NCBI RefSeq assembly: GCF_026625565.1
Contig: NZ_CP112998.1
Span: forward strand, 3,908,501 to 3,972,500
Length of the DNA: 64,000 nucleotides
Direction: 5' to 3'
Origin: Dyadobacter pollutisoli
GTDB taxonomy: Bacteria > Bacteroidota > Bacteroidia > Cytophagales > Spirosomataceae
Numbering within the stretch: the first letter of the stretch is position 1; the number at the start of each line of letters is the position of its first letter. The translations under genes and the position numbers were made by a program. Below are positions 26,386 through 35,826 of this stretch, piece by piece. The notes beneath the pieces are model-generated. The model had not been told where the DNA came from and did not search any database. It saw only the letters and a list, made by a program, of their open reading frames with translations.

Positions 26386-28695
26386 ATGCTTAGAATTCTG
26401 CTCTGCCTGATCTTTTTTGCCACCAACGGATTGGCCCAAAGTTTTACTTCCACCATTCGTGGTACTGTCCGGGACGCCGATACCGGCTTACCGCTGGTCG
26501 GCGCGACCGTTTCGCTTTCGTCCACGGAATCCGGTGCGGCCACCGGCCCGGAAGGCACATTCCGGTTCGACAACCTGTCAGTGGGTCGTTATGAGCTGAA
26601 AGTTTCCTACGTCGGCTACGGTACCATTTCTATCCCGGAAATTCTTTTGGAGTCGGGGAAAGAACAGGTAATCCAAATCAGGATGAACGTGGCAGGAAAG
26701 GAGTTGGAAGAAGCTACGGTTTCGGCTGCGCGGCCTGTCGCATTCAACAGTGTGCAGGCGATTACCATTGAGCAAACTTTGCGATATGCTGCCACGTACA
26801 TGGATCCGGCGCGGGTAGCGACCTCGTTTCCGGGCGTTGCAGCGGCAAATGACCAGGCGAATGGGCTGGTAGTGCGCGGCAATTCCCCGAACGCCATGCA
26901 ATGGAGACTGGAAGGTGTAGAGATTGTCAACCCCAACCATTTGTCCAACGCAGGTACTTTCAGCGATCGGCCTACTTCTACGGGCGGCGGTGTAAATATT
27001 TTGAGCACACAACTATTGGGCACTTCTAATTTCCTGTCCGGGCCGTTTCCTGCACAATATGGCAATGTGACCGGGGCTGTTTTGGATATGAATCTCAGAA
27101 AAGGGAATGACGAAAAAGCAGAATTTGTCGCCCAGGCGAGCTTGATAGGGATGGATTTCTCGGCAGAAGGCCCGTTTTCCAAGAAATCGAAGGCGTCATA
27201 CCTTGTCAATTACAGGTACTCTTTTACCGGTCTGCTCGGTGCTATGGGCGTTAATTTCGGCGGAGAGGACTCCCGGTTTCAGGATCTGTCATTTAACCTC
27301 AATTTCCCGACCGCCCATGGGGGAAAGGTTACTTTTTTCGGAACAGGTGGATTGAGCAGCAACACATTTGAACCAGACAAAGACACGGCTACCTGGGAGT
27401 TTGATAAGGATGGTCAAAATATTCTGTACAAAAACAAAATGTTCGCCAGCGGGCTAACGCTGGATCAGCCGCTTAGTGAGAAAGTGTCGCTCCGTGCCGC
27501 GCTTGTCGGTTCGACATTAAACACTTCCAGGGTTGCCTATGCGGTGAACAGCAAGACTTTGTCAAGAGCCGAAGTGCTTGATAATCAGGATCTGATCAAT
27601 GGTAAAATTTCGGCAAACGTAACGCTGACTTACCGTCACAATGCACGTTTTAGGTTTCGTGGCGGGTTATTTGCAACGCTCAATCACTACGAAGCGGGTA
27701 TTAGGTCAGCAGGTGAATCGTTGAAAAGTTATGTGTTTCAGCCGTTTGTGAACTGGTCGCTCCAATTTACACCAAAGGTCTCGGCGGATATCGGCCTGCA
27801 TGCTATGATCAGTACCGTGCAGAGAACCAAGAAAGTAAGCGCATTACCGGAGCCGAGGGCGGCCATTAAATGGCAGATTGGCCCCACAACACAACTAACT
27901 GCATCTTATGGTTTACATAGCCAAATGCAGAACGCAGGTCTGTACGCGATGCGCATTTATGACTATGGGCCTAACTCGAACCGAAACCTTGCACCGACAC
28001 GTTCTCAGCAGGTTACTTTGGGTTATCAGAAAACGTTTCCAAAAAGCAGCAGCCTCAAAGTTGAGGTTTATTGGCAGCATTTATTTGATGTGCCGGTTGG
28101 CCACGGGTTACACGATAACTATTCGGCGGTCAATCTGGTAGAGGAAGTACCGTATGAATTTTTGGACAACACCAGCACCGCCCGGAACTATGGCATCGAG
28201 GCGAGCTTTCAGAAATTCCTGAGTAAGGATTTTTATATGCTAGTTTCCGGTTCCTTATACGACGCAACTTATGTAGATTACCTGGGCCTGCGGCACAATA
28301 GCCGCTTCAATGGCAGGCATACGTTCAGTTTGACAGGCGGTAAGGAATTGAGATCCTCCAACCAGGATTTGTGGGGCGTTAATGTGAAGATCCTTTGGAT
28401 CGGCGGCTTCCGCGATAAACCCGTTGACGCAGAATATTCCCGAATATTAGGGTATACTCTGTACGAAACACAAAGCAGCTACACGGTCAAAATGAAAGAC
28501 TACTTTCGGCCGGATCTGCGTGTGTACTGGAAGAAAAGCAGGGCAAAATACAGCAGGACGCTGGCACTGGACTTGCAAAATGTGTCCGGTACAAAAAATG
28601 AAGCCTATCGTTATTTTGACAAACGGAAGGATGCGGTGGTGACGCAGTATCAGCTAGGCTTAATTCCGGTACTGAGTTATCGGTGGGAGTTTTAA
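26386..28695 (+). CDS. TonB-dependent receptor with CarboxypepD-like N-domain
   Basis: 769 residues. A signal peptide (MLRILLCLIFFATNGLAQ) is followed by a carboxypeptidase-regulatory-like beta sandwich (TSTIRGTVRDADTGLPLVGA... DNLSVGRYELKVSYVGYG), a plug domain (about residues 110-230; ANGLVVRGNSPNAMQWRLEG, FPAQYGNVTGAVLDMNLRKG) and a beta-barrel ending VLSYRWEF with a terminal aromatic residue. It is not a SusC: the SusC signature and a SusD partner are missing. Likely imports a metal chelate or small oligomer through the outer membrane. Stands alone. Confidence 0.9.
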   Translation: MLRILLCLIFFATNGLAQSFTSTIRGTVRDADTGLPLVGATVSLSSTESGAATGPEGTFRFDNLSVGRYELKVSYVGYGTISIPEILLESGKEQVIQIRMNVAGKELEEATVSAARPVAFNSVQAITIEQTLRYAATYMDPARVATSFPGVAAANDQANGLVVRGNSPNAMQWRLEGVEIVNPNHLSNAGTFSDRPTSTGGGVNILSTQLLGTSNFLSGPFPAQYGNVTGAVLDMNLRKGNDEKAEFVAQASLIGMDFSAEGPFSKKSKASYLVNYRYSFTGLLGAMGVNFGGEDSRFQDLSFNLNFPTAHGGKVTFFGTGGLSSNTFEPDKDTATWEFDKDGQNILYKNKMFASGLTLDQPLSEKVSLRAALVGSTLNTSRVAYAVNSKTLSRAEVLDNQDLINGKISANVTLTYRHNARFRFRGGLFATLNHYEAGIRSAGESLKSYVFQPFVNWSLQFTPKVSADIGLHAMISTVQRTKKVSALPEPRAAIKWQIGPTTQLTASYGLHSQMQNAGLYAMRIYDYGPNSNRNLAPTRSQQVTLGYQKTFPKSSSLKVEVYWQHLFDVPVGHGLHDNYSAVNLVEEVPYEFLDNTSTARNYGIEASFQKFLSKDFYMLVSGSLYDATYVDYLGLRHNSRFNGRHTFSLTGGKELRSSNQDLWGVNVKILWIGGFRDKPVDAEYSRILGYTLYETQSSYTVKMKDYFRPDLRVYWKKSRAKYSRTLALDLQNVSGTKNEAYRYFDKRKDAVVTQYQLGLIPVLSYRWEF

Positions 28696-28702
28696 TGTTT
28701 AA

Positions 28703-28734
28703 TGAGTGAATGAGTGAATGAGTGAATGAGTGAA
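28703..28734 (+). repeat. Tandem repeat of TGAGTGAA, four copies
   Basis: Four exact copies of the 8-base unit TGAGTGAA begin 8 bases after the TonB-receptor stop codon. Copy number could vary by slippage. No effect on the receptor reading frame is expected, as the repeat is in the 3' untranslated region. Confidence 0.95.
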
Positions 28735-28894
28735 TATTTTCCTGTTTACTGGTACTGATAGTCAATCGTTTAGGATAAATCTACTTTCTGTTGCGAACTT
28801 TCGTGACTTAATATGTGTAAATAGCATTGCAATTGAACTTTTAATCTGGAGACTATTGCAAGCCGACGGCTGATTGCCGGAAGCTAATAAAATT

Positions 28895-29265
28895 GGGGGT
28901 GACTGGAATTGACAGCGGGCTGAAGGTCTGTGTGTAAGCATGTCGGGAGTTGAGAGTACCTCCCGGAAATAATATTCTCAAACAATAACTGGCGAAAATA
29001 CTTACGCCATGGCTGCTTAATCCGGAGGATTAACCAAATGCCATCATCCCTCCAACCTACGTGCTGATGGTTGGGCTCCGGGGTGTCGCAAATCAGCGCT
29101 GGTTGAAATAGTGATACGGAAATTCAACGAGACACCAGTATCTAAGGCTATGACGCGGGTCCGCCGTGTACCTTGTCAGGCTCGAAAATCTAAACACGGA
29201 TAAGCATGTAGAAGGCGCAGGGTTTCCCTGTTCTGGACCAGGGTTCGACTCCCTGCATCTCCACT
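28895..29265 (+). ncRNA. ssrA: Transfer-messenger RNA (tmRNA)
   Basis: The 5' end GGGGGTGACTGG pairs with the 3' acceptor strand CATCTCC (29256-29262) over 7 bp. A T-arm with TTCGACT loop lies before it. The resume codon and tag reading frame are at 28991-29020: GGC then GAA AAT ACT TAC GCC ATG GCT GCT TAA, giving the tag GENTYAMAA. Pseudoknot-forming runs follow. The terminal CCA is not encoded (ACTA is), so CCA must be added by the tRNA nucleotidyltransferase. tmRNA with SmpB rescues stalled ribosomes and marks the peptide for ClpXP. Confidence 0.96.
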
Positions 29266-29286
29266 AGTACCAATTGCAAAAAGTAT

Positions 29287-29323
29287 CAAAAGCCTGCAAA
29301 TCGCTGATTTGCAGGCTTTTTTT
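29287..29323 (+). terminator. Intrinsic terminator of ssrA
   Basis: 14-bp stem (29288-29301 region with 29306-29319), GCT loop and T7 tail, about 22 bases after the tmRNA 3' end. The core TGCAAATCG(C/T)TGATTTGCA is shared with the terminator at 721-758. Confidence 0.95.
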
Positions 29324-29570
29324 GTTTTCTGAACTAGGACAAAATATTCGAATATTCTCAAAAAAACGGTGAGCAATCAGCACGAATGAAGAGTGTAAGA
29401 GGTTTGGCAGCACAGATACACTGCTAATATTGTAAAAAATATAGTTGCCAAACGGTTACTGTGGTAATTTTACAGAATTATTAAGGAGTTAAAGTCTTCT
29501 GATTGATGCGTTTATCCAACGACAAAAATGCATTATCTGACGGTAATAAAGAATAAATAAAAATCCATAA
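29324..29570. other. Intergenic region without a visible gene
   Basis: About 250 bp, AT-rich, between the ssrA terminator and the terminator of the lipoprotein gene. No frame with coding character and no structured RNA recognised. Confidence 0.5.
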
Positions 29571-29604
29571 AAAAGCCCTTCCGGGACAATCTGGAAGGGC
29601 TTTT
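29571..29604 (-). terminator. Intrinsic terminator of the lipoprotein gene
   Basis: 12-bp stem AAAAGCCCTTCC / GGAAGGGCTTTT around a 10-base loop. On the minus strand it is followed by TTTATGGATTTTTATT. It lies 20 bases past the stop codon at 29624. Confidence 0.88.
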
Positions 29605-29623
29605 CATGATGCTTATCTCAACT

Positions 29624-30103
29624 TTATTTCTTCTTGAATTCGAGGTATTCCTCCAGTGCTACCGCACCTGTGCCCGGATCACTAAATTTGATCGTGATGT
29701 TGATTTGTGGAACACCCGCAGCATTCACCACCTTTGTTGCAATTCCTTGTACTTTCTGCTGCAATGGTTTCCCGTTACTTTGCTTTACATCCACAATCTC
29801 ATTGATCTCAAATACATCTTTGGAGGTGCTTTTCACATTCACAAGCGAATATTCCTGATCCAGCGTAATGCTGGTGCCAGGAACCTTCACTTCAGTATTT
29901 TTATTATACAAAATGTTCAGCTGATTTTTTTCTTTCACTGTCACATCCCAGGCTTGCTTCGTAACAATAGAGGGTGCCACCGTCGTAGTCTCATATTTTC
30001 CCACAAATTCCGGTGCAAAATCAGGTTCAGGTTCAACATCCTTATTTTTGTCCTTGCAGGCGCCCATTAAAATTACCAGACAGCAAAAAATCAACTTTTT
30101 CAT
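29624..30103 (-). CDS. Hypothetical lipoprotein (159 aa)
   Basis: Signal peptide with lipobox (ILMGAC) then a charged linker (KDKNKDVEPEPDF) and a small predicted beta-rich domain. No family recognised; many Bacteroidota lipoproteins of this size share only the N-terminal pattern. Likely surface- or periplasm-facing. It has its own terminator and is not in an operon with the dehydratase downstream of its start. Confidence 0.75.
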   Translation of the reverse strand: MKKLIFCCLVILMGACKDKNKDVEPEPDFAPEFVGKYETTTVAPSIVTKQAWDVTVKEKNQLNILYNKNTEVKVPGTSITLDQEYSLVNVKSTSKDVFEINEIVDVKQSNGKPLQQKVQGIATKVVNAAGVPQINITIKFSDPGTGAVALEEYLEFKKK

Positions 30104-30251
30104 ACTTCAACTTTAAGTGTAAACTATTTACTATTTCAATAAAAAATACGCGCCAGACAATTTCTACTATAACGGCAACGACGTGTGAAGCGCATATTCC
30201 ACGTCTGTAAATTTCTCATCAGACATCAATTCGCCTGATTTTCAGCACCTT

Positions 30252-31205
30252 TCAAAAAGGTAATTTACCCAAATCTACATTACCTCCCGAAATAATGATC
30301 CCTACTTTTTGGCCTGCAAACTGCTCTCTATTTTTCAAAACTGCCGCCAGCGAAACTGCTCCCGAAGGCTCCACAACCAGTTTCATTCTCTCCCACAGAT
30401 ACCGCATGGCTGTAATGATTTCTTCATCCGAAACGGTCAGGATGTCTGTTACTTGCGACTTAATGATCGGAAAAGTCTTATCTCCCAGGTAGGTCAGCAG
30501 CCCGTCAGCAATGGTATTAATGTAGGGTGCTTTTTCAATTTTATCACTCCTGAACGACAGTACCGCATCCGCCGCACCTTCCGGCTCGCCTGCATAAACT
30601 TTTGTTTCAGGAGAAAAATAATGGGCTGTCAATGCAGTACCGCTCAGCAGTCCCCCGCCTCCTACCGGTGCCATGATCACGTCCAGCTGCGTACCGGCAT
30701 CCTCGATCAGTTCTTTGGACGCCGTTGCCTGGCCAGCAATAACCTGGTAATTGTTGAATGGGTGAATAAATGTCGCCCCGGTCCTCGCAACGATCGCGTC
30801 GACTGCTTCCTGACGGGCTTCCGGGGTATTTTCACAAAACGTCACCTCGGCGCCATAATCCTGCACCGCGCTGATTTTGACAGACGGCGAGTTTTCAGGC
30901 ATCACAATGTACGCCTTCACTCCTACCTTGGCAGCGGCAAACGCAATAGCCTGGGCGTGATTACCCGAGGAATGTGTGGCAACACCATTTTTAAGTTTAT
31001 CCTCTGGCAATGTAAGGATAGCATTCAGGCCACCCCGTGCTTTGAATGCACCGATTTTTTGCAAATTTTCACATTTAAAAAACAGCTCCGCCCCTGTCAG
31101 ATCATTCAAAAAACGGGAGGTAGCGATGGGCGTGCGATGAATAAATGGCGCCACCAGCTGATGCGCTGCTTCAATAGTCTCTTTAACAGGTACTGTATCT
31201 GACAT
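30252..31205 (-). CDS. PLP-dependent threonine/serine dehydratase family enzyme
   Basis: 317 residues from ATG 31205 (MSDTVPVKETIEAA); an upstream in-frame ATG would add an unrelated 29 residues. Fold-type II PLP features: Schiff-base Lys in KIGAFKARGG, SSGNHAQAIAFAA, PVGGGGLLSG (phosphate-binding) and IISGGNVD near the C-terminus. There is no C-terminal ACT domain, so it is of the short catabolic threonine dehydratase/serine racemase/hydroxyaspartate ammonia-lyase group. Substrate choice within the group is open. Divergent from the TPR histidine kinase. Confidence 0.9.
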   Translation of the reverse strand: MSDTVPVKETIEAAHQLVAPFIHRTPIATSRFLNDLTGAELFFKCENLQKIGAFKARGGLNAILTLPEDKLKNGVATHSSGNHAQAIAFAAAKVGVKAYIVMPENSPSVKISAVQDYGAEVTFCENTPEARQEAVDAIVARTGATFIHPFNNYQVIAGQATASKELIEDAGTQLDVIMAPVGGGGLLSGTALTAHYFSPETKVYAGEPEGAADAVLSFRSDKIEKAPYINTIADGLLTYLGDKTFPIIKSQVTDILTVSDEEIITAMRYLWERMKLVVEPSGAVSLAAVLKNREQFAGQKVGIIISGGNVDLGKLPF

Positions 31206-31312
31206 TTTCCCCAATTTATATGAAATAATTTCCTTTAAATTTACAATAACGAGTAAAAAAGCAATTGGCTTCAATCGCAAAGGTAATATCAAAAAAACCG
31301 TCCGCTGAAATC

Positions 31313-33346
31313 ATGCCGAGGTCAGTACCAAACTTTCTTAGATTATGCATGATAGCCGCAATGCTGGCGGTAACGGTCACCTGTTCATTTTCTCAGAAAA
31401 AATACTCCTCCAAAGATTCCGTACAGATCTATCGATTTTTGGATATGGCGGACGAAGTATCCGACGTCAACATTGATTCTGCCATGCATTATGCCCGTCT
31501 CGCGCATCGTTTGAGCATTCAAAAACAAATGACGCGTGGCGAAGGCTGGGCTTTACTGAAAATAGGCGACCTGAAACGGTACACAACCAAACCCGACAGT
31601 GTCGAGATCTTCCAGAACGCCGGCCTGGCGATAGCGAAAAAGCTGCGGGACCACTTTATGGAAGGGCTGGGGCATTTGCAGCTGGGGCAGTACTATATGT
31701 TTCAACATCGTTACGCGGAATCTGAAAAACATTACGCAGATGCGTTGGCGATCCATTTCGAAAGGGAACAATCCGAGTATACTGCGATCGTTTACAGCGA
31801 CCTGGGGCTTTTATTTCAATCAAAAGGTCAGTACGAAAAACAGGTTGAATGGTTGCTGAAAGCCAAGAGACTGGGCGACAAACTACACGATAAGTATGCT
31901 ATCGCGTCCACTTCGAGCAACCTGGCGGTAGCATATGATCAGCTTGGGGACAGGAAAAAGGCTTTCGAAAATCTTCGGGAAGCGATACGGGTCCGCAAAG
32001 AGCTGGGTAATAAAGTTGGCTTGTCCAACAATTACAACAGCCTTGCCCGCATGCTTCAAAAAGACTCGTTAAGCGCTGCTATCGGGTATCAGAAGCTTGC
32101 TATCTATTATGCCAAGCAAACTGGCGTGAAAGGGCTCGTAGCCGGCAGCCTGTCGACGATGGCGCTTTTGAAGGGGCGGCAGGGCAAAAAAAGCGAGGCA
32201 CTGGATCTTGAAAAAAAGGCCATCGCAATCTTCAAAGAAACGGGTGATAAACATCAGGAAGCGTACCGGAGCATCAGTGCAGCCAACTTTTCGGGGCAGA
32301 TCGGCGACCGGGAAGCGGCATTAAAGTTTTTTGAAAATGCACATAATATTGCCTCTCAGACCAAAAATCTGTCGATGCTGAGGGACGTTTCGCTGCATAA
32401 AGCGAATTATTTCAAAGATCAGAAAGACTACTATCACGCATATCAGAATTTCAGGAATTATGCACTTTACAAGGACAGTCTGATCCAGGAAAAAACCCAA
32501 AGCAACATTGCCGAGCTGCAATTGAAATACGATACGGAGAAAAAAGACAACGAGATCGCCCTGCTCACCATTGACCGGAAAGTACGGCAGTTGGAAATTG
32601 AAAAACAAAAGACGCAGCTCGCCAACCAGAAACTAATGCGAAATGGCATCATCGGCGGTACCGGAATTATACTCCTGCTGATCGGTTTTATGTTCAACCG
32701 GTATCAGTTAAAGAAAAAAATAGAGCAACAGGAGCTTCTGATCAACTTCCGGAATGACGTCGCGCGGGATTTGCACGATGATATCGGATCGACATTAACC
32801 AGCATCAAAATCCTGTCGGAAGTGTCGCTCAACAACCTGTTAAAAGATCAGACCAAAGCGGGCTCGTATTTGAAAAAAATAACAGAACAATCGTCGCATA
32901 TGCAGCAGGAAATGAGCGACATCGTGTGGTCTATCAAGCCCGACAATGATAAACTGGCCAATATGCTGGTACGGATGCGGGAATTTGCGAGCTATACCCT
33001 TGAACCTAAAAACATCAAAGCCGATTTCGTAGTCAACCAAGAGGTGCTTTTATCGAGTCTGAACATGCAGCAGCGGCGAGACTTTTTTCTCATTTTTAAA
33101 GAAGCGATCAACAATACGGCTAAGTATGCGCAGGCAAGTTCGGTCAGTATCGTCCTCGAAAAAGCAGAAAAACACCTATTGCTTACCGTCAAAGACAATG
33201 GTATTGGTTTCAATGTAGATCTGGTCAGATCTTCAAACGGGATCAGGAATATGGAAGCCCGGGCGAAATCTCTTTCCGGTACCTTCCATATTTCTTCGGA
33301 ACAGGGCCTGGGCACTACTATTGAGGTCCAAATCCCGCTGATTTAA
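31313..33346 (+). CDS. TPR-containing sensor histidine kinase
   Basis: 677 residues from ATG 31313; an in-frame TTG at 31265 is less likely. Signal peptide to about residue 28 (MLAVTVTCSFSQ), then a string of TPR repeats to about residue 380 (for example YTAIVYSDLGLLFQSKGQYEKQ cut short here; also ALDLEKKAIAIFKETGDKH), a coiled coil, one transmembrane helix (IIGGTGIILLLIGFMF), a HisKA_3-like dimerisation site with phospho-His in ARDLHDDIGSTL, and an HATPase domain with VKDNGIGFNV and EQGLGTTIEV. Sensing is periplasmic through TPRs. The likely partner is the NarL-type regulator at 35089, with a T9SS-exported protein encoded between them. Confidence 0.92.
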   Translation: MPRSVPNFLRLCMIAAMLAVTVTCSFSQKKYSSKDSVQIYRFLDMADEVSDVNIDSAMHYARLAHRLSIQKQMTRGEGWALLKIGDLKRYTTKPDSVEIFQNAGLAIAKKLRDHFMEGLGHLQLGQYYMFQHRYAESEKHYADALAIHFEREQSEYTAIVYSDLGLLFQSKGQYEKQVEWLLKAKRLGDKLHDKYAIASTSSNLAVAYDQLGDRKKAFENLREAIRVRKELGNKVGLSNNYNSLARMLQKDSLSAAIGYQKLAIYYAKQTGVKGLVAGSLSTMALLKGRQGKKSEALDLEKKAIAIFKETGDKHQEAYRSISAANFSGQIGDREAALKFFENAHNIASQTKNLSMLRDVSLHKANYFKDQKDYYHAYQNFRNYALYKDSLIQEKTQSNIAELQLKYDTEKKDNEIALLTIDRKVRQLEIEKQKTQLANQKLMRNGIIGGTGIILLLIGFMFNRYQLKKKIEQQELLINFRNDVARDLHDDIGSTLTSIKILSEVSLNNLLKDQTKAGSYLKKITEQSSHMQQEMSDIVWSIKPDNDKLANMLVRMREFASYTLEPKNIKADFVVNQEVLLSSLNMQQRRDFFLIFKEAINNTAKYAQASSVSIVLEKAEKHLLLTVKDNGIGFNVDLVRSSNGIRNMEARAKSLSGTFHISSEQGLGTTIEVQIPLI

Positions 33347-33425
33347 CACCAAAAACCACATCATCATGCGATTGATCTGAGGTCAACAAAGTGTCAACTT
33401 TGTCATGATCTTAAACACAATCCCG

Positions 33426-35078
33426 ATGAAAACTTTACTCACATTTCTGATCCTGATCGTTTTTTCATTGGCCTCCATGGCAGGTCCGGTAATAGCTGAT
33501 GTTGCAGTGGAAGGTTACCCTGGTGACAACAGTGTCATCAATGGCCGTTACAAATATTACTCAACGTCCAGCAGCGGACATATGCAGTTCAGCTCAGACA
33601 GGACTGACGGTGTTATCCAAAACCTGTCCATTGGCTGGAATAGTTTTGCCAGACGTTGGGAAATTAATGTAACAAAATTGGTTTCAGGGGTTCCGACCCG
33701 GGTAACCGTTGCAACCAGCAGTTCTACGGGCACTTACCCACCAGTTAAAGCATGGTCTGTCCTATATCCTTATGGTAATCCCCTAGGTTTGTACACGCCA
33801 TTGAAAGTATATGCAACTGTTGCGCAGACTTCCTTGTGCGATGATTGTCGTTGGAGTAACCCGGCTACGTGGTCATCCGGATTTCTCCCACGCGCCTACG
33901 ATAATGTGACAATCAACAGCGACGTCATTTTGGACATTGAAGCAAGTTGCAACACTTTAAAGATTAATTCGGTTACGTCATTTCCCTATGACGGGCACAG
34001 CCTTACCGGTCCTGCGCTTGCCTCCCGGCTCAAACTCAACGGAAATCTGGATGTTGGTGTGTCAGGACGAATTGAGATTTACTCGATGGAATTGGCTGGT
34101 AATGCTCGCCAAGCTTTACAATCAAATGGTGAAAGAGGCGTCTGGATTAGAATGCAGCGCGTCATCATCAATAATCCCTACGGCGTAAGGCTTCTTTCTG
34201 CATTTGGTTTTTTGTCGCCCCCGTCATCAGTTGCCTGTGAAACCCAATTTGTAAAAGGGAAAATCTTTCTGGATGGATATATTTTATCCTGCCAGACTAT
34301 ACTGGGTGCCAACTCAGCCCGCTATATAGTAACAAACGGTAATGGATATCTGGTGCTGCCGGGAAACGGTACCGGAAGTATTTACAACCAATATTTCCCG
34401 ATCGGATCATCAGAAAACTCTTATACTCCTTTAAAAATTTCCAATACTTCGACCAGCTGGAGAGTGCAGCTCATGGCCCGTGCGGAGTTCAATGCATTAC
34501 TATTTCCTTCGACGCCGCATGTAAACGTGATATATAAAACCGAAAGTATCAGCGTCAGCCCGGGCGTAGATTCCCCTCGCTGGCTGCACCAGGCCTATTG
34601 GTATGCCGCGGACGAATCGGCCGGATTTAACCATTCATCCAGGGTCCGGATAGACCGGAGAACCGAAACCGGATGGGCCATGACCGGCTCAGAAGGAATA
34701 CCAACCGGAACAGGACCTTACACTTACATTTACAATTCAAGCACCTGGGAAGACTTTGGAATATTTCAAGCCACAACTTCGTCCAGAATCTCGGCAGAAG
34801 AGATCGCATCTGGCATTGGCAGCGAAAAAGATCAAATTGCATACGGTACCTACCCCAATCCCGCAACATCAGCAGGATTCAAAGTGAGGGTGGATGACGC
34901 TGATGGTGCGAAAATCAAGCTGGTCAGTTTATCAGGTTCCAGTCTTCAATTCAGAACTGAGAAAGAATCTTTGAATACCATTTCAATACAGCCTTTGGAC
35001 GTTATGCCTGCTGGTATTTACATTTTGCAGGTTCAGGAGAAAAATCTGGTCCGTACCCACAAAGTCATCGTAAAATAA
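33426..35078 (+). CDS. Secreted protein with T9SS C-terminal sorting domain
   Basis: 550 residues from ATG 33426 (MKTLLTFLILIVFSLASMAG, signal peptide); an ATG at 33405 adds seven residues. The middle has the CRWSNPATWSSGFLP motif and repeated beta-strand blocks, typical of G8-like or parallel beta-helix surface proteins. The end has the type IX secretion sorting pattern: TYPNPATSAGFKVRV, then KIKLVSLSG and AGIYILQVQEKN...KVIVK. It is therefore exported through the outer membrane and surface-anchored or released. Position between the sensor kinase and the response regulator suggests it is made or sensed under that system. Confidence 0.85.
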   Translation: MKTLLTFLILIVFSLASMAGPVIADVAVEGYPGDNSVINGRYKYYSTSSSGHMQFSSDRTDGVIQNLSIGWNSFARRWEINVTKLVSGVPTRVTVATSSSTGTYPPVKAWSVLYPYGNPLGLYTPLKVYATVAQTSLCDDCRWSNPATWSSGFLPRAYDNVTINSDVILDIEASCNTLKINSVTSFPYDGHSLTGPALASRLKLNGNLDVGVSGRIEIYSMELAGNARQALQSNGERGVWIRMQRVIINNPYGVRLLSAFGFLSPPSSVACETQFVKGKIFLDGYILSCQTILGANSARYIVTNGNGYLVLPGNGTGSIYNQYFPIGSSENSYTPLKISNTSTSWRVQLMARAEFNALLFPSTPHVNVIYKTESISVSPGVDSPRWLHQAYWYAADESAGFNHSSRVRIDRRTETGWAMTGSEGIPTGTGPYTYIYNSSTWEDFGIFQATTSSRISAEEIASGIGSEKDQIAYGTYPNPATSAGFKVRVDDADGAKIKLVSLSGSSLQFRTEKESLNTISIQPLDVMPAGIYILQVQEKNLVRTHKVIVK

Positions 35079-35088
35079 CCTTAGCTTT

Positions 35089-35769
35089 ATGAATAACCCG
35101 TTCTGTTATCCGCCCACCGCTTTGCCCGACATGGAAACTGCCGATATCCTGATTTACGATGATAATGAGGCACTGAGGATCAGCATGGAGGCATTGATCA
35201 CCGACCAGGATGACCTGAACCTGCTTGCCGCCAAGTCGTCAGCCAAAAACGTGGTGGAAGACATTCACAAGTTTCAGCCTGATGTGATCCTGATGGATAT
35301 TGATATGCCCGAAATCAATGGTGTGGAAGCTGTGAAACTGATCCGGAAAGTGAATGAGCACATTCCAGTGATCATGCTGACGGTGTTTGACGATAATGAA
35401 AATATTTTCAATGCGATATGCGCCGGGGCATCGGGCTACATTCTGAAACGTTATGCCAGTGAGGAAATTCCGTCGGCAATCCGCAACGTTATGAGCGGTG
35501 GCGCTCCGATGACGGGCTCTGTGGCGCGAAAAGTGTTACAAATGGTGCCGGTCGCTAAAAGTGAGGAGCAGGAGAATTACGATCTTTCCAAAAGAGAAAC
35601 TGAACTTTTACAGCTTCTGGTCAATGGTTTCAGCTACAAAATGATCGGTTTTGAAATGAATATCAGCATTGACACGGTCCGGTCGCACATTAAGAAAATC
35701 TACGATAAGCTGCACGTCCATTCTGCCACAGAAGCGGTTTCACTCGCTATCAAAAAACGGATTGTATAA
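35089..35769 (+). CDS. NarL/FixJ-type response regulator
   Basis: 226 residues. Receiver: acidic pair in ILIYDDNEA, phospho-Asp in VILMDIDMPEINGVE, Thr in MLTVFDD and Lys in ILKRY. LuxR-type helix-turn-helix from about residue 163: LSKRETELLQLLVNGFSYKM then SIDTVRSHIKKIYDKL. An internal ATG at 35131 (METADILI) is an alternative start because residues 1-14 are not conserved-looking. It is 10 bases after the T9SS gene and pairs with the HisKA_3-type kinase upstream. Confidence 0.93.
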   Translation: MNNPFCYPPTALPDMETADILIYDDNEALRISMEALITDQDDLNLLAAKSSAKNVVEDIHKFQPDVILMDIDMPEINGVEAVKLIRKVNEHIPVIMLTVFDDNENIFNAICAGASGYILKRYASEEIPSAIRNVMSGGAPMTGSVARKVLQMVPVAKSEEQENYDLSKRETELLQLLVNGFSYKMIGFEMNISIDTVRSHIKKIYDKLHVHSATEAVSLAIKKRIV

Positions 35770-35776
35770 CAAAACA

Positions 35777-35802
35777 AAAGCCCGTCATTTCTGACGGGCT
35801 TT
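35777..35802. terminator. Bidirectional intrinsic terminator
   Basis: AAAGCCCGTCA / TGACGGGCTTT, 11-bp stem with TTTC loop, between two genes that converge here. The minus-strand read has the better T-rich tail (CTTTTGTTTTG). Confidence 0.85.
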
Positions 35803-35826
35803 CAATTAACATTTTATCAATTAACC

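Noticed and set aside
28703..28734. CRISPR-like repeats
   Set aside because: The four TGAGTGAA copies are contiguous with no spacers; this is a simple tandem repeat.
29221..29265. tRNA gene
   Set aside because: The T-arm and acceptor belong to the tmRNA; there is no separate anticodon arm.
30309..31202. 297-residue plus-strand open frame
   Set aside because: It is antisense to the well-supported dehydratase gene and has no family features; it is a shadow of codon bias.
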